Positions 16,973-26,041 of a stretch of DNA of 64,000 nt are shown here, in pieces (the stretch's first letter is position 1; every line of letters begins with the position of its first letter). The DNA is taken from contig NZ_BCUS01000003.1 in assembly GCF_001591345.1 (NCBI RefSeq), forward strand, positions 1-64,000, written 5' to 3'. The stretch is from Variovorax boronicumulans NBRC 103145. Lineage in GTDB: Bacteria > Pseudomonadota > Gammaproteobacteria > Burkholderiales > Burkholderiaceae_C. A model generated the notes under the pieces. The model searched no databases and was not told the DNA's origin. It saw nothing but the letters and a program-made list of their open reading frames with translations. The position numbers were made by a program, and so were the translations under genes.

Positions 16973-17258
16973 GCCCGCCGGGCGACCGAGATGAAACGGG
17001 CCAACGACTGTTCTCGTCAGCCGCCGACATTCGGAAGGCGAAAGCGAACGGCTGCAACCAGTCTGAACCGGCTATCGGCAGAGGGCAGCTTCGCAGCGAT
17101 TGCCACCATCAGACTCGCCCCCCGATGGCACGGTTGCATTTTGCGCGGTGCTGCATTCCATTTCGTGCCGAGGCCATCAAGCGCTCAGGACGCATGCGAG
17201 AGCGTTTTCATCGTTGCGCCACGCTCGAGGTCGACGAGATCGTTCTGGCCTGAGCTAC
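16973..17258. other. 286-bp junction between defence block and transporter block
   Basis: No gene was recognised. The base composition and gene style change here from the A+T-richer defence genes to GC-rich catabolic genes, so this could be a joint between two cargo modules. Confidence 0.4.
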
Positions 17259-17918
17259 CTATAGAACTGAGCTGACGTTGGCACCACGCTCTATGGTGTA
17301 CTCCGCCTCGACGATGCGACGCGAGTGATTCAGATCACTCTGGGAAATGAGGATGGACAGGTCACTGGACTTGAGTTTCAGGATCACGTCCGCCAAGCGC
17401 TTGCTGAGTGCGGGCGCGACACCCTCGAAGGGCTCGTCGAGGAGCAGCAGCTTCGTGCCGACGGCGAGCGCACGCCCGAGTGCCACCAACTTCTGCTGCC
17501 CGCCGGACAACAGCAGCGCCCTGCGGTCCCGCATCTCTTTCATCTCCGGAAGGATGCGATAGACGAACGCCAAGCGTTCAGCCTCCGACAGCTTGCGATT
17601 CGTCCACACGGGCAGCAAGATGTTCTCTTCTACGGTGAGCTCCGGCACCAGGCCACGGTCCTCTGGCATGTAACCAATGCCCAACCGAGCGCGCTCATGC
17701 GGCGCCATGGCACAGAGGTCGTGACCGTCGAATAGGATCCGACCTTGGGACGGACGAAGGTGCCCCATCAGTGAGCGCATCAGGGTAGTTTTTCCCGCGC
17801 CGTTTCGCCCGACAAGTCCGATCATGGACCGGTCGGGCACGGTCACGGACAGCCCGCGCAGTACCGCGACGGATTGAATCGACACGTGAATGCCTTCGAT
17901 CTTGAGCATGCTGATCAC
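17259..17918 (-). CDS. Branched-chain amino acid-type ABC transporter ATPase (LivF-like)
   Basis: A 219-residue ATPase with Walker A GRNGAGKTT, signature LSGGQQ and Walker B LLLLDEP. LGIGYMPEDRGLVPELTVEENI is the usual LivF Q-loop region. It energises import with the LivG-like partner. The GTG start overlaps the previous gene's TGA. At 219 residues it is a little shorter than the usual 230-240. It is the last gene of the five-gene importer operon. Confidence 0.92.
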   Translation of the reverse strand: MISMLKIEGIHVSIQSVAVLRGLSVTVPDRSMIGLVGRNGAGKTTLMRSLMGHLRPSQGRILFDGHDLCAMAPHERARLGIGYMPEDRGLVPELTVEENILLPVWTNRKLSEAERLAFVYRILPEMKEMRDRRALLLSGGQQKLVALGRALAVGTKLLLLDEPFEGVAPALSKRLADVILKLKSSDLSILISQSDLNHSRRIVEAEYTIERGANVSSVL

Positions 17919-18670
17919 TCCACAGAGAGTTCGCCCGTGACGTACCGGCGCACGTCGTCCTGGGCAAGGACGGCCCCGGGCACGTCGTCGGCGATGATGC
18001 GGCCGCTATAGAACGCGATCACCCTCGTTGCATGCCGAGCGATGATTTCCATATCGTGTTCGACAAAGAGGACAGGCGTATCTGGGTCTTCTTGAAGAGC
18101 GGACATGATGGTTTCCATCATCTGGAACTTCTCGTCGGCGGCGACCGCGCTGGTCGGCTCGTCCAGCAGCAGAAGCTTGGGCCGGACTGTCAGCGCCATC
18201 GCGATGTCCAGCAGCTTGCGCACGCCACCCGGCAGTTCGCTGACACGCCGGTCGCGGTGCTCCAACAGCCGGAAACGCCGCAGCAGATCGTCCGCCTGCC
18301 CAACCCGCCGTGAATCCCGGCCAGATCGCAGAAAGCTCGACCGGCCGTCTCGACAGGCCAGCGCCACCAGCATGTTTTCGAGCACGGGCAGTTCGCCGAA
18401 CAACTGCGGAATCTGGAAGGAGCGAGCCACGCCAAACGCGTTGATCGCACGGGGCGTCAGGTGCGTGATGTCAGTCCCGGCGAGCCTGATCTTCCCTTCG
18501 TCAGGCTTGAGGTAGCCGGTGATCATGTTGACGAAGGTGGTCTTGCCCGCACCGTTGCTGCCGATGAGACCGACGCGCTCACCGGGCCCGACCTTGACGT
18601 TGATGTCCGAGGCCGCCACCACGGCGCCGAAACGCTTCGCGACGCCGTGGACTTCAAGAATGGCTTGCAT
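17915..18670 (-). CDS. Branched-chain amino acid-type ABC transporter ATPase (LivG-like)
   Basis: A 251-residue ATPase: Walker A GSNGAGKTT, a LivG-type insertion with TPRAINAFGVARSFQIPQLF, the signature degenerate as LPGGVRK, and Walker B LLLLDEPTSAV. The LSGGQ motif being replaced by LPGGVRK is worth noting, though LivG members often have LSYGQQR and tolerate change. ATG 18670 overlaps the TGA of the permease gene (ATGA). It works with the LivF-like ATPase and the two permeases. Confidence 0.92.
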   Translation of the reverse strand: MQAILEVHGVAKRFGAVVAASDINVKVGPGERVGLIGSNGAGKTTFVNMITGYLKPDEGKIRLAGTDITHLTPRAINAFGVARSFQIPQLFGELPVLENMLVALACRDGRSSFLRSGRDSRRVGQADDLLRRFRLLEHRDRRVSELPGGVRKLLDIAMALTVRPKLLLLDEPTSAVAADEKFQMMETIMSALQEDPDTPVLFVEHDMEIIARHATRVIAFYSGRIIADDVPGAVLAQDDVRRYVTGELSVE

Positions 18671-19653
18671 CAGCGTGCCTCCCGTGTCCAAAGAGAACCA
18701 ATGCCCTGCGGCAGAAACCGAATCACCAGCAGAAGGAACAACCCGAGCACGAGCTGCCAGGTATTGGGGAAGTAGGCACTGGAGAACGAGCGCACGATCT
18801 CGAGCAGGAAGCTGGCGATGAACACCGCCGGTACGCTGCGGTATCCCGCCAGGACGGCAATGAAGACGAACTCACCCGAGGTGGTCCAGTAGCTGAAAGC
18901 AGGTTCGACGTGGCCCAGCGAGAGCACGACCAGGGCACCACCCACGCCGCCGAAGAGCGCGGCCATCAGGAAGTTCGCGCCGATGAGCCGCCGCACCGAC
19001 GCGCCCAGGTACTCCACACGCAGTTCGTTGTCCCGCGCGGCGAGGGTGACCAGTCCGACGGGCGAAGCGAAATACGCCCGCGCCAGAAACCCTATCACCG
19101 CTGCAAATGCCATCGTAAGCAGGAACAACTTGTAGGAGCCTTCGGGTCCATCGAGACGCTGACCCAACAAGGTCGACCTACCAACAGTGAAACCGTCCGA
19201 TCCACCGAGTGCCGGCCACTTCATCAGCACGCCATATGCGACCATGGAAAGTGCCAGCGTGAGCGTCGCAAAAAAGATACCGCGGTAGCGCGCAAGCAGC
19301 GGCGCGAAAGGCAGGGCCAGAACCATCGCCAACGCCCCACCAGCGATTGCCAGAGCCAGGGCGTCCGTCCACCCCGCATGGTTGAACAACAGGGCCGCCC
19401 CGTAACCGCCCGCCGCGAAGAACATGCCTTGCCCGAAGGAGACCACGCCCCCGCGCATGAGGGTCACGATGCCGAGCGAGACAAGCGCGTTGCCCGCCGC
19501 GACTGTGATCAGGTAGGTGAGCCAGGCGGGGACATACAGACCGAGCATGGCGAGCGCAGCGAATGTCCCGACCGTGGTCGCCAGCGCATGCAAAGGACGC
19601 GAATGCCTTTGCGCTCCCCGCATAAGGACAATGGAGTTGATGGTGGTGTTCAT
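18670..19653 (-). CDS. Branched-chain amino acid-type ABC transporter permease (LivM-like)
   Basis: A 327-residue inner-membrane protein with about nine hydrophobic spans and the permease signature GGVVSFGQGMFFAAGGYGAA near residue 70. It forms the translocation channel with the LivH-like permease. ATG 19653 is chosen; a TTG at 19668 overlapping the upstream gene is the alternative. It ends in an ATGA overlap with the LivG-like gene. Confidence 0.92.
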   Translation of the reverse strand: MNTTINSIVLMRGAQRHSRPLHALATTVGTFAALAMLGLYVPAWLTYLITVAAGNALVSLGIVTLMRGGVVSFGQGMFFAAGGYGAALLFNHAGWTDALALAIAGGALAMVLALPFAPLLARYRGIFFATLTLALSMVAYGVLMKWPALGGSDGFTVGRSTLLGQRLDGPEGSYKLFLLTMAFAAVIGFLARAYFASPVGLVTLAARDNELRVEYLGASVRRLIGANFLMAALFGGVGGALVVLSLGHVEPAFSYWTTSGEFVFIAVLAGYRSVPAVFIASFLLEIVRSFSSAYFPNTWQLVLGLFLLLVIRFLPQGIGSLWTREAR

Positions 19654-19664
19654 GTGACGTTGTC

Positions 19665-20561
19665 TCAAATCTTGCGAGCCTGGATGCGCTGGAACAGGCC
19701 CTCGGGCCGAAACACCAGCACGCCCGCCATGACGGCATAGATGACGAAGAGTTCGGCTGCGGGCGCCAGATGCACGGCGGCGGACCGGGCCAGCCCCACG
19801 AGCAGCGCGCCGATGGCAGCGCCTTCAATGCTGCCCAGGCCGCCGATGATCACAACAGCGAAGGACAGCACCACCACGCTGACCGACAGGCCAGGCTGGA
19901 CCGAAATCATCGGCGCGGTGAAAGCGCCCGCGAGCGCCGCCAAGAACACGCCCGCCCCGAAAGCCAGCGTGTAGACACGCGAGACGTGGACACCCATGCT
20001 TGAGGCCACCTCGGCGCTGTGGATCACCGCAAGCACGATCTTGCCTTGGCGTGTGCGGTTCAAGGCCCACCATGCCACCAGCCCTGCCACCACCGCCAGA
20101 CCCCACAGCGCGAAGTCGTAGCCAACATAGGACATCGATCCAAAATCGACACTGCTGAATAGGCCATAGGGCTCGGTCACGAAGTACGGGTTCGCCCCCC
20201 AGATCAGCTTCGTGAGGTCCTCCATCACGAGGAAAAGAGCATAGGTGACCAGCACGAGCAGTACCTCGTCCCTTCCGTAGAAGAAGCGCAGCAGGCCTCG
20301 CTCGACTGCAGGAGCGACCACCACGGCCACAGCGAAGGCCGCCAACAGCATGGCGATGAGCGACATCCACGGAGACCATGAGACGCCAGTGGACCAACCA
20401 ACGAAGCTGGCGGCCGCATAGGCGCCGAGGGCGTAGAAACTGCCATGGGCAATGTTGAGTATCTTCAATACTCCGAACACGAGCGTGAGGCCGAGGGAAA
20501 CGATGAACAACCAGGACGCATAGTTCAGGCCATCGATAAGCAAGGTCAGCAGACTATCCAT
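19665..20561 (-). CDS. Branched-chain amino acid-type ABC transporter permease (LivH-like)
   Basis: A 298-residue inner-membrane protein with eight or so spans. The first span is followed by LTLVFGVLKILNIAHGSFYALGAYA (positions 20440-20510), the LivH signature. The C-terminal part has VVIIGGLGSIEGAAIGALLVG, also typical. It lies 24 bases after the binding-protein gene and is the first permease of the operon. Confidence 0.93.
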   Translation of the reverse strand: MDSLLTLLIDGLNYASWLFIVSLGLTLVFGVLKILNIAHGSFYALGAYAAASFVGWSTGVSWSPWMSLIAMLLAAFAVAVVVAPAVERGLLRFFYGRDEVLLVLVTYALFLVMEDLTKLIWGANPYFVTEPYGLFSSVDFGSMSYVGYDFALWGLAVVAGLVAWWALNRTRQGKIVLAVIHSAEVASSMGVHVSRVYTLAFGAGVFLAALAGAFTAPMISVQPGLSVSVVVLSFAVVIIGGLGSIEGAAIGALLVGLARSAAVHLAPAAELFVIYAVMAGVLVFRPEGLFQRIQARKI

Positions 20562-20585
20562 GAGCGGACTCCCAGAAGAATGTGG

Positions 20586-21911
20586 TCAAGGGCAGCCCTT
20601 GGCGCCAGGAAAGCCCGCCTTGATCCACGCATCCGCCGTGGTGCCGGCAGGCGGATTCACGCATTCCGCAGGGAAGCGCACGATGTCTTCCAACACAACC
20701 CTCTTGTTGGCAACGTCGTAGCGGGTGCGTGCGATGGCTGTGTCTTGAATGGCTTGGCGCCCATCGGCGAGCGCCATGCGAATGCGCCCGCCCGGTGAGT
20801 CCCACTCGCTGCCGCGCAGTGCGGCGGCCAGTTGCTCAGGCGAAGGCTTCTTGCCGCCATTGGCGGCCATGGCCTTCTCCGCCGCGAGCTTGAGTCCCAG
20901 CAGGGCCTGCGCCATCCGGTAGGGCGAATGCAGCGGCTGCTGGCCGTTGTAGGCCTTCGCATAGACCTCGTTCCACCAATCGTTCAGCGCCGACTTGGGG
21001 GCCATCTGTCCATAGGCCCCGCGCGCGCCCAGGATGACGCCGTCGGGCATGCGCTGGCCCAACACAGGCAGCACGTGGTCGCCCGCGGAGATCACCAGTT
21101 GCGTGCGCTTGAACAGGCCGCGTGGCCCGGCCTGCAGCATCAGCGCCTGCAGATCGCCACCCCAGAGGCTGGTGTGCGTGACGTCAGCAGGCTTGGACAG
21201 CAAGGCCGAGATCTCCGTGCCGTACTGCCCCGCGCCGAACTTGGGCAGCAGGTCCTGGCCCGCCGTGGCAGAAGGGTAAAACTGGCCCATGGCCCCAGCG
21301 AAATCCGCCTTCGAATCATGGCCCCACGCATAGTCTTGGTTGATTAGGTTGATGGAACCTGCCTTGACGTTGCGCGCCTTCAGGTAGCGGGCCAGCGCCA
21401 CGTTATCCATCGTGGCGTGCGACGCGGTTCTGAAGACGTAGGAGAACTTGTTGTCCTCGAAGATGCGTGGTGTGCCGCAATCGTGCAGGATCAAGAAGCG
21501 CTTGAGTTCCTCGGCCACAGGCGCCACGGCCAGACAATCTCCAGAGCCGACATACCCGACGACGGCATCGACCTTCTCGCGGTCATAGAGCGCGCGCAAC
21601 TCCTGCACCTGCTTGGTGGCACCTCCGGCCTCATCGACGTAGACCGCTTCGATCTTCATGCCGCCAAAGCCCTTCCGGTCATAAGGCGCTGGCGCGGCAC
21701 CCCGATTGAACGCGTCCACCAGAACCTTGGCACCGTTGACGGCGGGTATGCCGAAACTCTCCGCTGCCTGTCCCGAAAGGAAGGTCACGACCCCAATCTT
21801 GAACGACTCCTGCGCGTGCACGGCGCCTGAAAGCAGTAGGGCTGCACTGACGGCAGCAGCGCAGATGACCGAGTGAAACGGGCTGCGGGATGCCGATGGC
21901 TGGAAATGCAT
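20586..21911 (-). CDS. ABC transporter periplasmic substrate-binding protein (LivK-like family)
   Basis: A 441-residue secreted protein: a signal peptide with a hydrophobic core SVICAAAVSAALLLSGAVHA, cut before QESFKIG. The mature part has the type 1 periplasmic fold of the Leu/Ile/Val-binding family (GVVTFLSGQAAESFGIPAVNGA, VGYVGSGDCLAVAPVAEE). Ligand identity cannot be read; proteins next to CoA-pathway genes commonly bind aromatic or short organic acids rather than leucine. AGGAGA precedes the ATG. It heads the operon that is divergent from the quinone oxidoreductase gene. Confidence 0.9.
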   Translation of the reverse strand: MHFQPSASRSPFHSVICAAAVSAALLLSGAVHAQESFKIGVVTFLSGQAAESFGIPAVNGAKVLVDAFNRGAAPAPYDRKGFGGMKIEAVYVDEAGGATKQVQELRALYDREKVDAVVGYVGSGDCLAVAPVAEELKRFLILHDCGTPRIFEDNKFSYVFRTASHATMDNVALARYLKARNVKAGSINLINQDYAWGHDSKADFAGAMGQFYPSATAGQDLLPKFGAGQYGTEISALLSKPADVTHTSLWGGDLQALMLQAGPRGLFKRTQLVISAGDHVLPVLGQRMPDGVILGARGAYGQMAPKSALNDWWNEVYAKAYNGQQPLHSPYRMAQALLGLKLAAEKAMAANGGKKPSPEQLAAALRGSEWDSPGGRIRMALADGRQAIQDTAIARTRYDVANKRVVLEDIVRFPAECVNPPAGTTADAWIKAGFPGAKGCP

Positions 21912-22147
21912 GAGCGTGTCTCCTTTTGGTGTAGGTGTGAGCGTGAGCCACGAGCGTATGAGTGCATGCCCCGTATGAAGCCCCCTCCGGCGGGGAGGGA
22001 GGGGGAAGACCCGCCCCCCCACCGGCCTCCCCGCTCGGGCGCCCCTCCACTGGCCAAGGCTTCCTAGAATTTTTGTGCGCAACCCCCGTGCACGTCCCGG
22101 CTACATGCCCACCCTTTCCACATGAATGGCAGAAAGCAAACACTCTC

Positions 22148-23161
22148 ATGCAAGACATCACCGTCCCCACCCGCATGCAGCGGATAGAGATCACCTCGTA
22201 CGGTGGACCCGAGGTACTGCAATTGAGGGACGCACCGGTGCCTGTTCCGTCTTCAGGGGAGTTGCTCATCCGCGTGCAGGCCGCCGGCGTCAATCGCCCT
22301 GACGTCATGCAGCGCATGGGCACCTATCCCATGCCCCCCGGCGTCACACCCATTCCTGGCCTGGAGGTGGCGGGGTGCGTCGTGGGGGTAGGCGAGCACG
22401 TCGCCGGATTCCGGGTAGGCGACTTGGTCTGCGGCCTGACCGAGGGCGGCGGCTACGCCGAATACTGCGTCGTGCCCGCAACGCAAGCGCTCCCGATCCC
22501 CAGCAGCGTGGATGCACTGCATGCCGCCGCGATCCCCGAGACCTTCTTCACCGTCTGGGCCAATGTCTTTCAGCGCGGCCACATCGCACCCGGCAGCACG
22601 CTACTGGTGCATGGTGGCACGAGCGGCATCGGTTCGACGACGTTGATGCTTAGCAAGGAGTTCGGCATCCGCACCATCGCAACGGATTCCGGTGCCGACA
22701 AGCTTGCAGCGGCCCTGAGGTTTGGCGCGCAGGAGGCGATCGACTATCGCGAATGCGACTTCGCCGAGGTTTCGCGCGAATGGACCGGCGGCCGAGGTGT
22801 CGATGCCATCCTGGACATCGTGGGCGGCGCTTATTTCGAGCGCAACGTCGCGGCGCTGGCCAAGGACGGACGGCTGCTGCTTATCGGCTTTTTGGGCGGC
22901 GAAGTAGCGCCCAACGTCAACCTGCTCACCCTCGCCGTCAAGCGACTGACCGTCACGGGCTCGACCCTGCGCGCCCGCTCGCCCGACGAGAAGGCGGAGA
23001 TCGCGCGCGACCTGCAAGCCAAAGTGTGGCCCCTTCTGAGTGCGGGCCGCTGCCTCCCCACCATCCATGCAGAGTTCCCGCTGGAGCGCGCCGCCGACGC
23101 GCACCGCATGATGGAAAGCGGCAGTCACATAGGCAAGATCGTTCTGCGCGTGGCAGACTAG
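22148..23161 (+). CDS. NAD(P)H:quinone oxidoreductase (zinc-independent MDR family)
   Basis: A 337-residue medium-chain reductase. VQAAGVNRPDVMQRMGTYPMPPG is the QOR substrate-side signature, IPGLEVAG follows, and the NADP site is HGGTSGIGSTT. There is no structural-zinc cysteine set, as expected for the QOR/PIG3 group. It reduces quinones or alpha,beta-unsaturated carbonyls. It starts at 22148, divergent from the ABC importer operon. The 236-base space between them holds GC-rich inverted repeats (CCCTCC/GGAGGG at 21983-21999), probably with both promoters. Confidence 0.92.
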   Translation: MQDITVPTRMQRIEITSYGGPEVLQLRDAPVPVPSSGELLIRVQAAGVNRPDVMQRMGTYPMPPGVTPIPGLEVAGCVVGVGEHVAGFRVGDLVCGLTEGGGYAEYCVVPATQALPIPSSVDALHAAAIPETFFTVWANVFQRGHIAPGSTLLVHGGTSGIGSTTLMLSKEFGIRTIATDSGADKLAAALRFGAQEAIDYRECDFAEVSREWTGGRGVDAILDIVGGAYFERNVAALAKDGRLLLIGFLGGEVAPNVNLLTLAVKRLTVTGSTLRARSPDEKAEIARDLQAKVWPLLSAGRCLPTIHAEFPLERAADAHRMMESGSHIGKIVLRVAD

Positions 23162-23222
23162 ATTGCTGGCGAAGCGGCCTCCAGCGCTTGTCGGTCAAGT
23201 GCTGGCAGCTATTGGCAAGGAG

Positions 23223-26009
23223 CTACCGCGTTTCTCTCAAAGGCGCGAACCCCAGGCCCAGGCCCGCCTGCACGGCTTCGAGACGCGAACCGACGTTGAG
23301 CTTCTCGAAGATGTTCTTGAGGTGCCACTTGATGGTCTCGGGGGCCACGCTCAGCGCCCTGGCGATTTCCTTGTTGGAAAGGCCGCCTGCGATGTGTTCG
23401 AGGATTTCGATCTCCCGCACACTCAGTGACGCGGCGAAACGGGCCAAAACCGGGCTGGGCGCAGGGTGGTTCAGGGGCGTCGTCCCCTGCCCTTGGCCAC
23501 CCTGAAGCCGGTCGTCCAACAGGGGTAGGTACGGCTGCCCGACGGACCTGGTATCGCCGCGCAGCCGATCCATGAGGTGGAGCATCGGCGCACCTTCGTC
23601 GTTGAAGCTGCTCACCATGGGCTCCACGCTCGCGTAGCGCAGCGCGGCATCCAGCGCACCGATCGCTTCGTCGCTCTCGTTCTGCTGCTCCCAGGCAAGC
23701 GCCAGCAGCTGCGACACACAGGCGCTGAGATAGCGCATGCCCGCCGCATCCAGTTGGCCGCGCAGCCGCAGGAGCAGTTCCACGGCGGCTTCGGGGCGGC
23801 CCTGGGCCATGGCGACGCGCGCCGAAGCGCAGCAGGCACTGCTCCAAGTTTCCAGGAAACTTCCCATGGGTTGGGGATGCCGCGCGGGCATCAGCCCGTT
23901 CAGTTCCGCCAGCACCTGCTGCGCATCGGTCAGCCGGCCAGCCTGCAGCAGCAAGCGAACTGCCTCGGCATCGCATCCGGCGCGCAAGCGCAGCCAATAC
24001 CGCTCTGTAGCGACCTCGCGAGCCTCCTCCAACACCACGAGCGCGGAAGCCACATCGCCCTGGCGCGCGTACAGGCGTGCGCTGCCCAAGCTAAAGCGCA
24101 GTAATGAGCCCAGTGGGCATGCCTCCTTGGCCAGGGAAGTGCGTCCATCCATCACGCGGCAGGCAGCGGCCATGTCGCCGCGCTCATAGTGCAGCGCCAC
24201 GAGATAGCCCGAGGGCACAGCCGCCGCGGCGGAGTCCCGGCCCACGGCCGTCTCCGCGCGCAGAAGCGCGCTTTCGAGGATCCGGGCGGCATCGGCCAAC
24301 CGGCCTTCCACCATCGCCCCGAGCCCGACCATGCTTTGCCGGTACACGCTGGAATAGATGGGCTCGCCATCGGACATCTCTTGAGGCGTGGCAGCACGGC
24401 GACGGACTTCGCCAAACTGCCCGTCGTAGGCCAGGCCAAAGATCAACGAAGTCTGCGCGAAGCGGCGCGCCCAACGCGATACGGGAGTCGGCGCTTCTGC
24501 TTCCTCCACCTTGCGCCCCAATTCCAATGAGCGGGGCGTGTCGTCAGCGAAACCAGCGATGAGTGCGCTGACCGACGCCAGCTCGGCAGGCAAGGCGCTG
24601 TCGGCGCGAGCGTCTTCGCGTAGGGCATCAGCGGTGATCTCGTCGCCGATCTCCTGCACAAGGCGCTCGGCCTCGGCGATACGGAACGACAAGGTCAGAC
24701 CCCAGGCCCGGGCGATACGCAGCCGCAGGCTGCGCTGCACCAGATCGGCGGGCAACTGCGAGAACCAGCCAAGCAACGTGGGGATGTCGCTGCGGTCGAT
24801 GAGCGCGGCCGCGCAGCCCTCGGCCCACTGCACGGCCTGCTGCGCGTCTCCCGCTGCGATCGCATGGCGCACAGCCTCGGGCCACAGCCGCTGTCCGGCA
24901 AACCATCGGCTGGCACGTCGGTGCAGCGCGGTCAGTTCGCCGCCAAGCTGCACCCCGGCCCTGCGGCGCAGAGCGTCGGCCATGAGCGTATGGAAACGGA
25001 ACCACCGCTGCTCATCGTCGAGCGCCCGAATGAACATGTTGTGCTGCTGCAGCCACTCTAGTTTCTCCCAGCTGCGCGTGCCGGGCTTGATCATCGCGTC
25101 GCACACGTCGCTGCAGAAACGGTCGAGGACAGACACGCGCAACGCGAACTGCAGCACCGCCACAGGCATGCGGGACAGCACGACCTCGTACAGATAGGCA
25201 TCGCCGATCAGCTTCTTGCCGGCGAGCTCGCGCGCCAGCCTCGCCGGCTCATCGGTGTGACGCAGGGCGAGGGCCGCCAATTGCAAGCCAGTGACCCAGC
25301 CCTCGGACGCCGTGTTGATCAGCTCCACGCCGGGCCGATCGAGCAACACGCCGTGCGCGCGCTCAAAAAAGGCCAGGGCATCCTCGTTGCTGAAGCGCAG
25401 CGCGGCGGCGTCCAGCGTCAGTACCTGATCGGGCATGGCCCAGGCGCCCAGCGGAAGGCCCGGCTCGCGGCGCGTGCCGATGCAAACGTGAAAGTTCGCC
25501 GGCGCATAGCGCAGCAGCCGCGTGACAAGGGCGAGGCTAGCGCGTGATCCGATCCGCTCGAAATCGTCAAGGAACAAGAAGACATCGCAGCCCGTTCGCG
25601 CGATCTCGTTGAGCAGCATCGCCTGCACGGTCTTGATGGGCGTGAGTGGGTCACGCTGCAATAGCTCGGCCGCGCGGAGCCCGACGCCGCCGGCGGCGGC
25701 ACTCAACGCCGAAACGAGATAGTGCCCGAGTTGCTGCGCATCGTCGTCCTCCTCGTCCAGCGTCAGCCACGCCACCGCATCGCCGCGCTTGCGCAGCGCC
25801 TCGTGCCACTCCGTCATCAATGTGGTCTTGCCAAATCCAGCCGGAGCAACAATGGCCGTGAGGCGCCTGTGCGCTACCTGGGCTAAGAGATCCAGCAAGG
25901 CCGGCCGGCCGACGGGCTCGCCCGCCAGGCGCGGCGGCGTCATCTTGGTGTGGATCAGCGCGAGGCTCCAGCCGCCCCCGTCACCCGCATGCGCAGTGTT
26001 CAAGTCCAT
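23223..26009 (-). CDS. MalT-like LuxR-family ATP-dependent transcriptional regulator
   Basis: A 928-residue regulator. An NTPase domain has P-loop APAGFGKTT at 55-63 and an acidic FLFLDDFERI Walker B. A long helical-repeat (TPR-like) sensor fills the middle. The C-terminal LuxR helix-turn-helix is at about 860-920 (LSVREIEILEHIAGGLSNKEIARAL, split over the domain, then VAPETIKWHLKNIFEKLNVGSR). The architecture is that of MalT and AlkS/LAL activators, which respond to a small inducer and ATP. It lies 32 bases behind the kinase-like gene on the same strand and likely controls that operon. A longer open frame to 26564 overlaps the kinase gene and is not used. Confidence 0.92.
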   Translation of the reverse strand: MDLNTAHAGDGGGWSLALIHTKMTPPRLAGEPVGRPALLDLLAQVAHRRLTAIVAPAGFGKTTLMTEWHEALRKRGDAVAWLTLDEEDDDAQQLGHYLVSALSAAAGGVGLRAAELLQRDPLTPIKTVQAMLLNEIARTGCDVFLFLDDFERIGSRASLALVTRLLRYAPANFHVCIGTRREPGLPLGAWAMPDQVLTLDAAALRFSNEDALAFFERAHGVLLDRPGVELINTASEGWVTGLQLAALALRHTDEPARLARELAGKKLIGDAYLYEVVLSRMPVAVLQFALRVSVLDRFCSDVCDAMIKPGTRSWEKLEWLQQHNMFIRALDDEQRWFRFHTLMADALRRRAGVQLGGELTALHRRASRWFAGQRLWPEAVRHAIAAGDAQQAVQWAEGCAAALIDRSDIPTLLGWFSQLPADLVQRSLRLRIARAWGLTLSFRIAEAERLVQEIGDEITADALREDARADSALPAELASVSALIAGFADDTPRSLELGRKVEEAEAPTPVSRWARRFAQTSLIFGLAYDGQFGEVRRRAATPQEMSDGEPIYSSVYRQSMVGLGAMVEGRLADAARILESALLRAETAVGRDSAAAAVPSGYLVALHYERGDMAAACRVMDGRTSLAKEACPLGSLLRFSLGSARLYARQGDVASALVVLEEAREVATERYWLRLRAGCDAEAVRLLLQAGRLTDAQQVLAELNGLMPARHPQPMGSFLETWSSACCASARVAMAQGRPEAAVELLLRLRGQLDAAGMRYLSACVSQLLALAWEQQNESDEAIGALDAALRYASVEPMVSSFNDEGAPMLHLMDRLRGDTRSVGQPYLPLLDDRLQGGQGQGTTPLNHPAPSPVLARFAASLSVREIEILEHIAGGLSNKEIARALSVAPETIKWHLKNIFEKLNVGSRLEAVQAGLGLGFAPLRETR

Positions 26010-26041
26010 GGTGGCGAAGATGAAACGCTGGGCGTGGTCCG

